From an uncultured Cytophagales bacterium (GTDB lineage: Bacteria; Bacteroidota; Bacteroidia; Cytophagales; Thermonemataceae), in assembly GCA_938002655.1 (NCBI GenBank), contig CALLAC010000011.1, positions 1 to 59,025 on the forward strand: a stretch of DNA of 59,025 nucleotides, in the 5' to 3' direction. A program made the position numbers and the translations under genes. Positions 35,830 through 45,117 of the stretch are shown in pieces; within the stretch, counting starts at the first letter, position 1, and each line of letters opens with the position of its first letter. Under the pieces are notes generated by a model. It did not search any database. It was given only the letters and a program-made list of their open reading frames with translations, and had not been told where the DNA came from.

Positions 35830-36036
35830 TTATTTTTCTTTGGTGGGGGTTTCGGAAATTTCTTCTTCAATATTCTTTTTCACTTCTTTGGTTGCATCTT
35901 TAAATTCGCGAATACCACGCCCCAACCCACGTGCCAGTTCAGGGATTTTCTTTGCACCAAAAAGAAGTAGCAAAGCGAATACTATAAGAAAAATCTCGGT
36001 GGGCTGTAATCCTAAAAACAAAAGACTTGCTTGCAT
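35830..36036 (-). CDS. tatA: Twin-arginine translocase subunit TatA
   Basis: Pore-forming subunit of the Tat pathway for folded proteins, 68 residues from [16 protein letters not shown]. It has one transmembrane helix with the hallmark FG hinge ([17 protein letters not shown]), then an amphipathic helix and an acidic-basic tail. The promoter -7 box at 36058-36065 overlaps the upstream ATG at 36060, which rules out that start. TatC is not nearby. TatA/TatE type is indicated by the length; TatB would normally be longer. Confidence 0.93.
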   Translation of the reverse strand: MQASLLFLGLQPTEIFLIVFALLLLFGAKKIPELARGLGRGIREFKDATKEVKKNIEEEISETPTKEK

Positions 36037-36057
36037 ATAAAAGCGATTTAATTGGGG

Positions 36058-36089
36058 CAAAGTTAAACATTTTTTGCAAAACCTACAAA
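36058..36089 (-). promoter_or_regulatory. Promoter of tatA
   Basis: TTTG (36086-36089), 20 bp, then TAACTTTG (36058-36065): a near-perfect Bacteroidota promoter. The leader would be about 15-20 nt to ATG at 36036. Confidence 0.65.
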
Positions 36090-36097
36090 AAATGTTT

Positions 36098-36787
36098 TTA
36101 TTTTGGCAGATACACCACTTGCTTTTCCAGCTTTTCTTTACTCAAAGCAAATATTTCTTTGTTTCGCAAACAAGGATAAAACTGATAAGCCTTGTTGGCA
36201 AAGGAAAGCGAAGCCACAAAGTTTTCATCTGTATATGCTTTTACAGCCTCATTGTAATAAAAGATACCCACAAGATTTTCCAAAGAAATGATTGAAAGAT
36301 AAGCCAAATCCTCAATTCGTAAGTTATCTGAAAGCAAACCTTCTGAAAAGAATGCAGTTGTTTCTATCATAAAAACCTCCCCTGTTTCGCCAATTGCACA
36401 CAAAAAAACGTGATTATTTGTTTCATGTATCTGACAGACAAAACCTGTTTTTTCAAGAAAATAAGCAAAAAGAGCCACTCCACCTACGCAATTGTAAGTA
36501 CCATTCTGAAAAATATGATGCCAAGAGGCATTTTTTTCGTAAGTTTTCAAATACTTTTGATGCAAAAAGTGGAATAAATGTCTCAAAAATGCCTTTTCAC
36601 TCTTGAAGCGTAGCCGTTTGTGATAAAGTCTTTGAGCATCTTTTTCTAACTTTTTTTGCCAATTTGTTACTTGTTCATCAGAAGTAAAAGCCTGAGAAAA
36701 TGCCCATAATTGCTTCCAAGACAGCTCTTGCGAAAAAGCCTCCATAAAAATAGCTGTGTAAAGCAATATGGTAACAAGTAATTTCAA
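36098..36787 (-). CDS. Secreted transglutaminase-like (papain-fold) protein
   Basis: A 229-residue protein with a signal peptide ([15 protein letters not shown]). A transglutaminase-like core is recognisable: a Cys at the start of a helix in [14 protein letters not shown], a His in [10 protein letters not shown] and an acidic residue in VFMIETTAF, the expected Cys-His-Asp/Glu order. Such bacterial proteins are usually cysteine proteases or related acyl transferases. The C-terminal 60 residues look helical (a TPR-like tail: [20 protein letters not shown]). It is transcribed towards tatA on the same strand but with its own spacing. The substrate is unknown; the assignment rests on motif order only. 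Confidence 0.7.
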   Translation of the reverse strand: MKLLVTILLYTAIFMEAFSQELSWKQLWAFSQAFTSDEQVTNWQKKLEKDAQRLYHKRLRFKSEKAFLRHLFHFLHQKYLKTYEKNASWHHIFQNGTYNCVGGVALFAYFLEKTGFVCQIHETNNHVFLCAIGETGEVFMIETTAFFSEGLLSDNLRIEDLAYLSIISLENLVGIFYYNEAVKAYTDENFVASLSFANKAYQFYPCLRNKEIFALSKEKLEKQVVYLPK

Positions 36788-36863
36788 TGTTAATTTTATG
36801 TTAAATTTTCAACTTCCTAAACTTAACAAAAAATTAACAAAGAAAAAAGTATAAAATGTAAAT

Positions 36864-36894
36864 TTTGCTTACATTTGGCTTTTGGCTAAATTTG
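36864..36894 (+). promoter_or_regulatory. Promoter of the alpha/beta hydrolase gene
   Basis: TTTG (36864-36867), 19 bp, then TAAATTTG (36887-36894). The ATG at 36906 lies just 12 bp beyond the -7 box, so the leader is at most a few nucleotides; a TTG start at 36882 would be inside the promoter and is excluded. Confidence 0.65.
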
Positions 36895-36905
36895 GATACT
36901 TATCT

Positions 36906-37706
36906 ATGAAACACCAACTTCCTTGCGGCAACTATTTGTATTACGAGCTACACGGAAATACCAATGCAGAAATTACCCTTGTATTTCTGGGCGGTCTTTC
37001 GCAATCTACAATAGCTTGGCAGGCTTATTTACCCGCTTTTTCCGAAAATTATAGAATTTTACTTGTAGATTTAATGTTTCAGGGGCAATCGGATAATCCT
37101 TCGCAGTTTAGAACTTTCAAAGAGCATGCCGAAGACCTCCACCATCTCTTACAAAATTTGCAAAGTAAAAAGATTGTACCCATTGGCATCTCGTATGGAG
37201 GAGCAGTAGTAATGCGTTTGATGTACTACTTTCCTGAAAATATTTACAAAGCAGTTCTTATGGCTACCTTTGCACACAAAACTCCTTTTTTTGATGCCGT
37301 AGGCGATGCCTGGCAGAAAGCCTTGCAAGCAGGCGGATATCCTTTAATGCTCGATGTAATGCTTCCTTTTGTGCTTGGGCAACACTATTTCCAAAATCCG
37401 CTTATTCCTATTGAAACACTTAAACAACTCCGTATCAGCAACGATTTAAGCATCGACCGCCTCTCTAAACTCATGACAGCCACCGCTATCAGCGAAGATT
37501 TCCGTTCTTATTTGCAAGAAATTCAAATCCCTACACTTGTGATTTGTGGAGAAGAAGATATTCTATGCACGCCCGAAATGCACCAAGAAATTGTAAAAGC
37601 TATGCCCCAAGCCATTTATCAGGAAATACCTAACGTAGGACACACTCTTAATCTTGAAGCCATTCCGCAAACTATCAAACTTATCAAAGCATTTTTGGCT
37701 ACATAA
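36906..37706 (+). CDS. Alpha/beta hydrolase
   Basis: A 266-residue serine hydrolase, cytoplasmic. The nucleophile is Ser96 in the elbow GISYGGAVV; the acid is in VICGEEDILCTPEMH, and the catalytic His is in NVGHTLNLE. The oxyanion loop FLGGLSQS follows the first strand. The closest general relatives are esterases, lipases and haloalkane-type hydrolases; substrate cannot be named. The start is fixed by the promoter. A 330-bp gap separates it from the next gene. Confidence 0.9.
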   Translation: MKHQLPCGNYLYYELHGNTNAEITLVFLGGLSQSTIAWQAYLPAFSENYRILLVDLMFQGQSDNPSQFRTFKEHAEDLHHLLQNLQSKKIVPIGISYGGAVVMRLMYYFPENIYKAVLMATFAHKTPFFDAVGDAWQKALQAGGYPLMLDVMLPFVLGQHYFQNPLIPIETLKQLRISNDLSIDRLSKLMTATAISEDFRSYLQEIQIPTLVICGEEDILCTPEMHQEIVKAMPQAIYQEIPNVGHTLNLEAIPQTIKLIKAFLAT

Positions 37707-38039
37707 ATCCTTGTCTCAATAAATAAGCACCAACCTACTCTTACAAAAAATACTTTCAAATCTGCTTGACTTTCGTGTTGCACCCTGTACACCTTCAAAT
37801 CTGTCTAATTTTCATATCTGAAAACAAATACCTTGATATCTGCTCGCAAAGCATATTTAGTTTCATATACTTTTTGTGCTTGTAACACACTAGGCAAAGC
37901 AAAAGTAAAGATTAAAATTCACACAACTTTTAGCATAAATTTTCGTTACTTAAAGGTAAAATTATGTAATTTTTATGTAATTTTTTTTGCTTTTTCTAAT
38001 CTTTTTCTCTATCATTGTACGCAAAAAGTTTATTGAACA
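37707..38039. other. Intergenic region before the unknown helical protein
   Basis: About 330 bp, AT-rich. A short direct repeat (TTCAAATCTG at about 37756 and 37795) is visible. There is no RNA gene, no clear promoter consensus and no strong hairpin. The promoter for the 38040 gene should be in the last 100 bp. Confidence 0.4.
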
Positions 38040-39464
38040 ATGGCAAAACTAAAAAACATCATTAAACAACTTACCAAACAAGACTTTGAAGTGATTTTCA
38101 ATAACTTAATGGAAAGTAATGCAGAAAAGTCAGCCTATTTACTGCAAATGCTTTATCAAGAAAAAATGTCTGACTCGCAAATTATGGAGCGTTTAGATGT
38201 GAATAGCAATGCCTATTACACACTCCGCTCTCGCCTGAATCAGCGTATAGAAGAATATCTTTTAGAGCAAGTAGAAAACCCGCGTGCCAATTTGCTCAAA
38301 AAAGTTGCCAATATCCCTGAAATTATTTTTACCAAAAAAAGAACTATTGTAATAGCTACGCTCAAAAAACTTGAAAAAGAACTAATAGATTACGACCTTT
38401 CCAACGAACTTACTATTGTCTATAAAACACTTAAAAGACTTCACGCTCACACTTCCGACTACTTCACTTATTCCCAACTTTACAACAAGCATGTTGCCTA
38501 TATGCTTTCGGTGGATAAAGCCGAAACGCTCATCACCGAATACTTCCGTAAGTTTGGTAGTTTTTTCTTTTCGGGCAACGAAACCGAAAAACTCGAACTT
38601 ACACTTATTCACAAAGAACTTCAATCTATCCGTAATCTTTACAATTCGCACCGCTTGTTTGTGTATCAAAGTTGCGTTGGTATTTTTCATTTGCTTTTTG
38701 TAGAAGGAAAAGATTCAATGGACGAAGAAGCCATTGAAAATACTATTGCCAAAGTAGAAAGAATTTTTGGTATGTATCCGATGGATACCATTTACCATCA
38801 TCTCAAAATTGTGTTTGAGTTCCTAAAACTTGAATATTACAATAACTACAAGCTGTACCGCAAAGCCGAAGATTACTACGACGAAGTCAATGATTCCATC
38901 AGTACGCTTCTTTCTAGTTATACTATTTACACCTTCCCTGCTCGTTTTCTTTTTACTAAAATTGAAAGAGCATTACGTTTGGGCTTGCAAAAAGATCTTT
39001 ATGCCGAAAATATTCACATTTTTGAAGATATAGAAATGGATACCCAAGATACACCCAACTACGTGAGCTATGTGGTTTATCGGGCGTTGGGATGCCATTA
39101 TGCCGAAAGGCACGAAGAAGCGGCTCGCTTGCTCAATAATTTGCTCAATGATGTTTCTATCAAGAAATATCCTCTAGCTCTTATTGAAGTAAAATTGATT
39201 TTAGCTTTGCAATATGCTATCAATAAAGAAAATGAACTGCTCACCCAACTGCTCGGTAGCATACAAAGGCAAATTCGTATGATAGGTAAACAGCAATGTG
39301 CGGCGGCGGCTTTGTTTATCAAACTTATCAAACTTATTGTCAATCAGAGCAAGTCTGATAGAGCTAACAAAGCTCGTGCTTTAATAGATAGGATTAGCCA
39401 AATTCCACGAACAGGCTTTGCCCCTACCAAATATCTTTCTATTGATGAAAAATATTTCAAGTAA
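38040..39464 (+). CDS. Large helical protein of unknown function with HTH-like N-terminus
   Basis: A 474-residue protein I do not recognise. Without a signal peptide or membrane span it is probably cytoplasmic. Residues 1-85 include a segment like a helix-turn-helix (DSQIMERLDVNSNAYYTLRSRLNQRIEEYL). The rest is almost all alpha-helical with repeats reminiscent of TPR/HEAT solenoids (LYRKAEDYYDEVNDSIS, RALGCHYAERHEEAARLLN). The stop is 3 bp before the LolD-like ATPase gene, so the two are translationally close and likely co-transcribed. It might act as a regulator or as an adaptor of the ATPase; there is no direct evidence for either. Confidence 0.75.
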   Translation: MAKLKNIIKQLTKQDFEVIFNNLMESNAEKSAYLLQMLYQEKMSDSQIMERLDVNSNAYYTLRSRLNQRIEEYLLEQVENPRANLLKKVANIPEIIFTKKRTIVIATLKKLEKELIDYDLSNELTIVYKTLKRLHAHTSDYFTYSQLYNKHVAYMLSVDKAETLITEYFRKFGSFFFSGNETEKLELTLIHKELQSIRNLYNSHRLFVYQSCVGIFHLLFVEGKDSMDEEAIENTIAKVERIFGMYPMDTIYHHLKIVFEFLKLEYYNNYKLYRKAEDYYDEVNDSISTLLSSYTIYTFPARFLFTKIERALRLGLQKDLYAENIHIFEDIEMDTQDTPNYVSYVVYRALGCHYAERHEEAARLLNNLLNDVSIKKYPLALIEVKLILALQYAINKENELLTQLLGSIQRQIRMIGKQQCAAAALFIKLIKLIVNQSKSDRANKARALIDRISQIPRTGFAPTKYLSIDEKYFK

Positions 39465-39467
39465 AAA

Positions 39468-40121
39468 ATGATTATCGCAGAAAATATTTTCAAAAGTTAT
39501 GGCAAATTGCAAGTGCTGAAAGGCATTAGCTTGCAAATAAAAAAAAGCGAAATTGTGACTATCGTAGGAGCTTCGGGTGCAGGAAAAAGCACCCTTTTGC
39601 ATATATTAGGCACTTTGGATAAAGCCGATTCAGGTAGCATTTATATTGCAGGCGAAGCAATTCAAAAACTCTCCGATAAGAAACTTGCACAATTTCGTAA
39701 TGCTAAAATTGGCTTTGTATTTCAGTTTCATAACCTTTTGCCCGAATTTACAGCACAAGAAAATGTAGCTTTACCTGCCTTACTGGCAGGTAAAAAAAGC
39801 CAAGATGCGTATCAAGAAGCTGAAAAATTGCTCGTAATGCTGGGATTAGCAGAAAGAATGAAACATCTGCCCGGCGAACTATCGGGCGGAGAGTGCCAAA
39901 GAATTGCCGTAGCTCGTGCTTTAATCAATAAGCCAGAAGTCATTTTTGCAGATGAACCTAGCGGCAATCTGGATAGCCACAATGCCGAACAATTGCACCG
40001 CATTTTCTTTCAAATTCGTGAAAAGTTTCAAACTACCTTTGTCATAGTTACGCACAGCCATACCCTTGCTCAAATGGCAGATAGAAGCCTCTTGATAAAA
40101 GATGGACAAATACAAATCTGA
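39468..40121 (+). CDS. lolD: ABC transporter ATPase, LolD/MacB type
   Basis: A 217-residue nucleotide-binding subunit. Walker A is GASGAGKST, the signature is LSGGECQRIAVARALI and Walker B is VIFADEPSGNLD, the last typical of the LolD/MacB/FtsE clade. LolD releases lipoproteins from the inner membrane together with LolC/E. No FtsX-like permease gene lies in the window; the preceding gene is the unknown helical protein and the next one is a beta-oxidation enzyme. The gene symbol is therefore the best family guess. MacB-like or other FtsX partners elsewhere in the genome would be equally consistent. Confidence 0.88.
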   Translation: MIIAENIFKSYGKLQVLKGISLQIKKSEIVTIVGASGAGKSTLLHILGTLDKADSGSIYIAGEAIQKLSDKKLAQFRNAKIGFVFQFHNLLPEFTAQENVALPALLAGKKSQDAYQEAEKLLVMLGLAERMKHLPGELSGGECQRIAVARALINKPEVIFADEPSGNLDSHNAEQLHRIFFQIREKFQTTFVIVTHSHTLAQMADRSLLIKDGQIQI

Positions 40122-40170
40122 AACGAATGCAAACAAAATTTTACTAGAAACGTTTAACACCCAAAAACTA

Positions 40171-42336
40171 ATGCTTATGATTCGCTACAATGTAGAAAAC
40201 CAAATTGCTACCATTGCGTTCAATATGGAAAACGCCCCAATGAACGTTCTCAATGAAGATTCTATTAAAGCCTTTGACAAAGCCATCGATAAGGCTATCA
40301 ACGATACCAATGTGAAAGGTATCATCATTACTTCCGACAGAAAGGAATTTGTAGCAGGTGCTGACCTGAATATGCTACTTAAAAATGCTTCTTTGGAGCA
40401 AAGCTATGCAATGATAAGCTATCTGCACAAAGTTTTTAGAAAATATGAAACTTGTAAAAAACCCGTAGTAGCCGCTATCAATGGAACAGCACTCGGCGGA
40501 GGCTATGAATTGTGTTTGGCTTGCCACTATCGTATCGCTCTAAACGATAGCAAAATACAAATTGGCTTACCCGAAGTATTGATAGGGCTTTTCCCAGGTG
40601 GAGGCGGTACACAACGCCTCCCTCGTATGATTGGCATCGAAAAAGCCTTGCCCTTGCTTTTAGAAGGTAAAAAGCTCAACCCAGAACGTGCCTTGAAAGA
40701 AGGGCTTATCAACGAACTCGCCCAAAGCAAAGATGAACTTTTGGAAAAAGCTAAAAATTGGATTTTGGCTAATCCTCGTGCTTTACAGCCCTGGGACGAA
40801 ATTGATAAAAAAGGCAATGTGGTAGGTATGCAAAACTACAAAGTTCCTGGTGGCAATGTGCAATCGCCCAAAGGCGTACAAACGTTTATTGCAGGAACAG
40901 CTCTTTTGCAAAGCAAAACACAAGGCAACTACCCCGCCCCACAAGCTATTATGGAGTGTGTATACGAAGGCTTACAAGTTTCGGTGGATAATGGCTTGAT
41001 GATAGAAGCTAAACATTTTGCTCGTATCAGCCAAACCCCCGAAGCAAAAAATATGATAAGAACACTCTTTTTTGCAATGAACGAAGCCAATAAAGGAGCG
41101 GCTCGCCCCAAAGATATTCCTACTGCCGATGTGAAAAAAGTAGGTATTTTAGGAGCAGGTATGATGGGTGCAGGCATTGCCTATGTAAGTGCAACAGCAG
41201 GCATTGAAGTAGTGCTTAAAGATATAAGCCTAGAAAACGCCGAAAAAGGCAAAGACTATTCTCGCAATTTGCTTAAAAAGGAAATGGAAAAAGGTAGATA
41301 TTCGCAAGCACAAGCCGAAGAGATTTTGGCTCGTATCCATACCACAGCTTCCGCCCAAGATATGCAAGGTTGCGATTTGGTTATTGAAGCCGTTTTTGAA
41401 AACCGAGAACTCAAAAACCAGGTTACCCAAGAAACAGAAGCCTTTTTGAGCCCAAAAGCTATTTTTGCCTCCAATACTTCTACTTTACCTATCACAGGAC
41501 TTGCCGAAGCCTCCAAACGCCCTGAAAACTTTATTGGTTTGCATTTCTTTTCGCCTGTGGACAAAATGATGCTCGTAGAAATTATTATGGGCAAGAAAAC
41601 CTCGCCTTATGCTTTGGCAGTAAGTATTGATTATGTGAAAAAAATCAAGAAAACGCCCATTGTAGTCAATGATAGCCGTGGGTTTTACACTTCAAGAGTA
41701 TTTGGCACTTACACTGCCGAAAGTATTACGATGCTTTCCGAAGGCGTTGCCCCTGCCCTCATTGAAGCCGCAGGAAAAGCGGCAGGTATGCCTGTGGGTG
41801 GGCTTGATGTCTCCGATGCAGTTTCTCTTGATTTGATGTACAAGATTTACCTACAAACCGAAAAAGATACAGGAATTAAGATTACCGATACGCCTGACGG
41901 CAGAGTCGTGAAAAAATTCGTAGAAGAACTTGGCAGGGTAGGTAAAAAAGCCAAAAAAGGGTTTTATGAATATCCCGAAGATGAGCCCAAGCGTCTTTGG
42001 AGCGGCTTGAAAGAGATTTTCCCGCCTGCACCTGCTCAACCTGATATTGAAGAACTTAAAAAGCGTATTCTGTACCGACAAGTAATTGAAACCGTCAAAT
42101 GTTTTGAGGAAAATGTTGTTACAACACTTCGCGATGCTGATGTAGGTTCTATTTTGGCTTGGGGCTTTCCGCCTTATACGGGAGGGGCTTTGTCTTTCAT
42201 TGATTATGTTGGTGTAGAAAATTTCGTAAAAGAAGCCGATAGACTTGCCGATACTTACGGCGAACGTTTCCGACCTACGGCTCGCTTGCGAGAAATAGCT
42301 CAAAGTAGAAAAACATTCAGAGCTTTTTACGAATAG
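40171..42336 (+). CDS. fadJ: Fatty-acid oxidation multifunctional enzyme (enoyl-CoA hydratase / 3-hydroxyacyl-CoA dehydrogenase)
   Basis: Bifunctional beta-oxidation enzyme of about 721 residues. The N-terminal crotonase domain has both catalytic glutamates (GGGYELCLA and LPEVLIGLFPGGGGTQ). The NAD-binding domain begins near residue 325 (VGILGAGMMGAGIAYVSA). The dehydrogenase His lies in FIGLHFFSPVDKM, and both C-terminal 3HCDH domains are present. The start at 40171 (MLMIRYNVENQIA) is preferred to an upstream ATG at 40102, which lies inside the ATPase gene; ATG at 40177 is also possible. The thiolase subunit gene is not nearby. Confidence 0.95.
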   Translation: MLMIRYNVENQIATIAFNMENAPMNVLNEDSIKAFDKAIDKAINDTNVKGIIITSDRKEFVAGADLNMLLKNASLEQSYAMISYLHKVFRKYETCKKPVVAAINGTALGGGYELCLACHYRIALNDSKIQIGLPEVLIGLFPGGGGTQRLPRMIGIEKALPLLLEGKKLNPERALKEGLINELAQSKDELLEKAKNWILANPRALQPWDEIDKKGNVVGMQNYKVPGGNVQSPKGVQTFIAGTALLQSKTQGNYPAPQAIMECVYEGLQVSVDNGLMIEAKHFARISQTPEAKNMIRTLFFAMNEANKGAARPKDIPTADVKKVGILGAGMMGAGIAYVSATAGIEVVLKDISLENAEKGKDYSRNLLKKEMEKGRYSQAQAEEILARIHTTASAQDMQGCDLVIEAVFENRELKNQVTQETEAFLSPKAIFASNTSTLPITGLAEASKRPENFIGLHFFSPVDKMMLVEIIMGKKTSPYALAVSIDYVKKIKKTPIVVNDSRGFYTSRVFGTYTAESITMLSEGVAPALIEAAGKAAGMPVGGLDVSDAVSLDLMYKIYLQTEKDTGIKITDTPDGRVVKKFVEELGRVGKKAKKGFYEYPEDEPKRLWSGLKEIFPPAPAQPDIEELKKRILYRQVIETVKCFEENVVTTLRDADVGSILAWGFPPYTGGALSFIDYVGVENFVKEADRLADTYGERFRPTARLREIAQSRKTFRAFYE

Positions 42337-42344
42337 TTTTTCAG

Positions 42345-42369
42345 AACTCTCGATGAAACATCGGGAGTT
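42345..42369 (+). terminator. Terminator after the fadJ-like gene
   Basis: AACTCTCGATG (42345-42355) and CATCGGGAGTT (42359-42369) form an 11-bp stem with one U-G pair and an AAA loop, followed by TTATTTTTG on the plus strand. It lies just before the end of the convergent fahA gene. Confidence 0.75.
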
Positions 42370-42401
42370 TTATTTTTGTAACACTTTTCCCAACAGTGTT
42401 T

Positions 42402-43688
42402 TTATTGCTTGGCAGGCAAAATTGTTCCTTCACACTCGCCGAAGCCAATTCTAATGCCATTTTTTTCAGCAAAGCCCCGAATAATTACGCTATCTCCGTC
42501 TTCAATAAATTTTCGCTCTGAGCCATCGGCAAGTTTGAGCGGCTTTGTACCTTTCCAAGTAAGCTCAAGCATCGAACCATAAGAATTAGGCTCTTTGCCG
42601 CTGATAGTGCCCGAAGCACACATATCGCCTACACGTACATTGCACCCATTGATAGTATGATGAGCCAATTGCTGACACATATTCCAATACATATACTTGA
42701 AATTGCTCTGACAAATAAGTGTTTCTTTTTGAGCATTTTCAGGCTTCAAATATACCTCCAAATGAATATCATAGCTTTTTTTACCCCTAAACTTCAAATA
42801 GTCGAGTACTTCGGGTTTTTGCTTGGGCGAAGCTACACGAAAAGGCTCCAGAGCATCAAGAGTTACAATCCAAGGTGAAATAGTTGAGGCGAAGTTTTTT
42901 GCTAAAAAAGGTCCCAGTGGTACATATTCCCATTGCTGTATATCTCTTGCCGACCAATCGTTGAAAAGTACCAATCCAAAAATATAATCTTCGGCTTCGG
43001 CAGTGCTAATACTTTCGCCAAGTTGGCTTTCTTTACCAATAATAAAAGCAACCTCCAATTCAAAATCTAAAAGTTTGGTAGGGGTAAAATAAGGCTTTTC
43101 GGCATCAGCAGATTTTACTTGCCCTTTGGGGCGATAAATAGGCGTACCCGAAACCACAATAGACGAAGCTCTGCCGTGATAACCCACAGGCAAATGCAAC
43201 CAATTGGGCAAAAGTGCATTTTTCGGATCTCTGAACATTGAACCAACATTGCTAGCGTGCTCTTTGCTGGAATAAAAATCGGTGTAATCGCCAATATGCA
43301 CGGGTAAGTGCATTTGTACGTCTTTAACATTGTAAAAAGCTAATTTTTGCGTTTCTTTATCTTTTTGCAAAGTTTCATTTTCTTTCTGAAAAAGTGAAGA
43401 AAGCAAATTGCGTGTTTTACGCCAAAAAGGTTTGCCCAAAGCAATAAAATCGTTGAGTGTTTCGGCATGAAACACAGAAGCATCGGGCAATCGTAGACTA
43501 TCCAAATAGCCTTGCTCCATAAGCACGCTCAAGTCTATGACTGTATCGCCTATGCGTGTGCAAGCTCGTGGCGTACTATTTTCAAAAGAAAAAATACCAA
43601 AAGGAATATTCTGAATAGGAAAATCACTTTGCACAGGAACTTCTATCCAAGAACAAAGAGCAGGATTATTAGCTTTGATAGTAGGCAT
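42402..43688 (-). CDS. fahA: Fumarylacetoacetase
   Basis: Last enzyme of tyrosine and phenylalanine catabolism: splits fumarylacetoacetate into fumarate and acetoacetate. The 428-residue chain matches the family in length. The active-site region is intact: GDYTDFYSSKEHASNVG with metal Asp and catalytic His, GYHGRASSIVVSG, LDFELEVAFIIG with two metal glutamates, and LFNDWSARDIQ with the last metal Asp. No other tyrosine-catabolism gene is adjacent. It is divergent from the lipoprotein gene at 43806. Confidence 0.96.
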   Translation of the reverse strand: MPTIKANNPALCSWIEVPVQSDFPIQNIPFGIFSFENSTPRACTRIGDTVIDLSVLMEQGYLDSLRLPDASVFHAETLNDFIALGKPFWRKTRNLLSSLFQKENETLQKDKETQKLAFYNVKDVQMHLPVHIGDYTDFYSSKEHASNVGSMFRDPKNALLPNWLHLPVGYHGRASSIVVSGTPIYRPKGQVKSADAEKPYFTPTKLLDFELEVAFIIGKESQLGESISTAEAEDYIFGLVLFNDWSARDIQQWEYVPLGPFLAKNFASTISPWIVTLDALEPFRVASPKQKPEVLDYLKFRGKKSYDIHLEVYLKPENAQKETLICQSNFKYMYWNMCQQLAHHTINGCNVRVGDMCASGTISGKEPNSYGSMLELTWKGTKPLKLADGSERKFIEDGDSVIIRGFAEKNGIRIGFGECEGTILPAKQ

Positions 43689-43805
43689 ATTTTCGGGTAT
43701 TTAGCAAGTAGAACTTCGCAAAATAAAAGATTTTTTTCAGCTTTCGAGCGTAAGATATTCAAAAAAACTTTACTTTCGCAAGGTTTTTCAAAAATAAAAC
43801 AAGAT

Positions 43806-45056
43806 ATGCAGTATTTAGGTCTGATTGCCATTTGTGCAACTACTTTACTTACGTTTGCTTGCAAGGAAAAAGATAGCCCTAAAAAACAGGAGGGCAGTAG
43901 TAGCCAAGTTCAGAAAGTAGAGGAAAAACCTATTCAGATTGATAGGCTCGCTACCAGCCAAGCCGAAGTTTTGGCGGCTCTTATACCCCAAGATACTACA
44001 AAATATAGCAGAATTATCAATAGCGATATATTCAAAAAACATCAAGAAGCCTTCAATAAAGGTTGGGAAAATTTAGAAAACCAATATTTGAGCAAAATTC
44101 GCCCTTGGCGAGATAAAGAACTTGCTGATATGAACAAAGAAGGCGTTACGGTATTTTATCCGTTCAGCGGTCCTGATATTCTCAATGCCTACAATCTTTT
44201 TCCGAATGCAGATAATTTCATCATGTTTGGCTTGGAAATGCCTGGGCTCTTAGAAAAAGATTTGTATGCCAAAGACAATAAATTTATCAATGCCTATTTT
44301 ACTGATGTTCGGAATGCTTTGGAAGATATTTTTGCTCGTAATTATTTTATTACCAGCTATATGGGTTCAGATTTGTATCGGCGTGCCAATGGAGTTGCTC
44401 CCCTCATGTGTGTATTTTTAGCTCGCACAGGCAATGAAATTGTAAATATCCAAAGGGTAGGTATAGATAAAGATGCCAAACCCATTTTCAAGGATATTTA
44501 TAACTCCAAGCCTGATACAACCTATTTTGGGCTATTTTTTGAGATAAAAAACAAAAATCGCAAAACAACGCAAAAAATTTACTATTTTTGGGGTGATGTC
44601 AGCGATTTTGCTCTTGTGAAAAAGCCTCAATTTGATAAATTCATTCGCAGCTTCCCCAATAAAGTAGGATATTTGAAATCAGCCTCTTATGTGCTTTTCA
44701 ACCCTAATTTTCAGATAATTAAGAAAATTCTTTTGGAAGATACGAGTATCATTTTCCAAGATGATACAGGTGTGCCATATCGCGATTTTCTTGCCGCAGG
44801 CAACTGGGATATACAACTTTATGGCAAATATTCGCGTCCGATTGCCGATTTCGGTAGCTACACGTACCAACCCGACCTACGCGATGCTTTCAAAGACAGT
44901 AGCAAAGTCAAGAAAATTGATTTTCGTTATGGCTATCATTGGAAAACAGACGGAGCAAGCCTTATTGTAGCTCGCCGAAACAGCAATCCGCCCAAGTACA
45001 TACAACCTACGGCAGAAGAAAACATGAAAAAATACCCCCCTTCCAAAAAGAAATAA
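43806..45056 (+). CDS. Lipoprotein of unknown function
   Basis: A 416-residue lipoprotein from MQYLGLIAICATTLLTFACKE, a type II signal with the lipobox Cys (LTFAC). The rest is soluble and probably periplasmic or outer-membrane. There is a repeated notion of a globular fold (VTVFYPFSGPDILNAYNLF, FIMFGLEMPGLLEK) but no family I can name. An upstream frame to 43512 overlaps fahA and lacks sense. It is followed after 61 bp by the RsmB-like gene on the same strand. Confidence 0.8.
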   Translation: MQYLGLIAICATTLLTFACKEKDSPKKQEGSSSQVQKVEEKPIQIDRLATSQAEVLAALIPQDTTKYSRIINSDIFKKHQEAFNKGWENLENQYLSKIRPWRDKELADMNKEGVTVFYPFSGPDILNAYNLFPNADNFIMFGLEMPGLLEKDLYAKDNKFINAYFTDVRNALEDIFARNYFITSYMGSDLYRRANGVAPLMCVFLARTGNEIVNIQRVGIDKDAKPIFKDIYNSKPDTTYFGLFFEIKNKNRKTTQKIYYFWGDVSDFALVKKPQFDKFIRSFPNKVGYLKSASYVLFNPNFQIIKKILLEDTSIIFQDDTGVPYRDFLAAGNWDIQLYGKYSRPIADFGSYTYQPDLRDAFKDSSKVKKIDFRYGYHWKTDGASLIVARRNSNPPKYIQPTAEENMKKYPPSKKK

Positions 45057-45117
45057 CGCTTTTTTTAAATACTTTTCAGGGTGGGCTTCTCAAAGCTCAT
45101 CTAAACTTTCAAACATT

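Noticed and set aside
36882-36905. Upstream TTG start for the alpha/beta hydrolase
   Set aside because: The -7 box TAAATTTG at 36887-36894 lies inside that stretch, so it would be upstream of the transcript.
43512-43805. N-terminal extension of the lipoprotein at 43806
   Set aside because: It overlaps fahA on the other strand, and the lipobox signal peptide begins at 43806.
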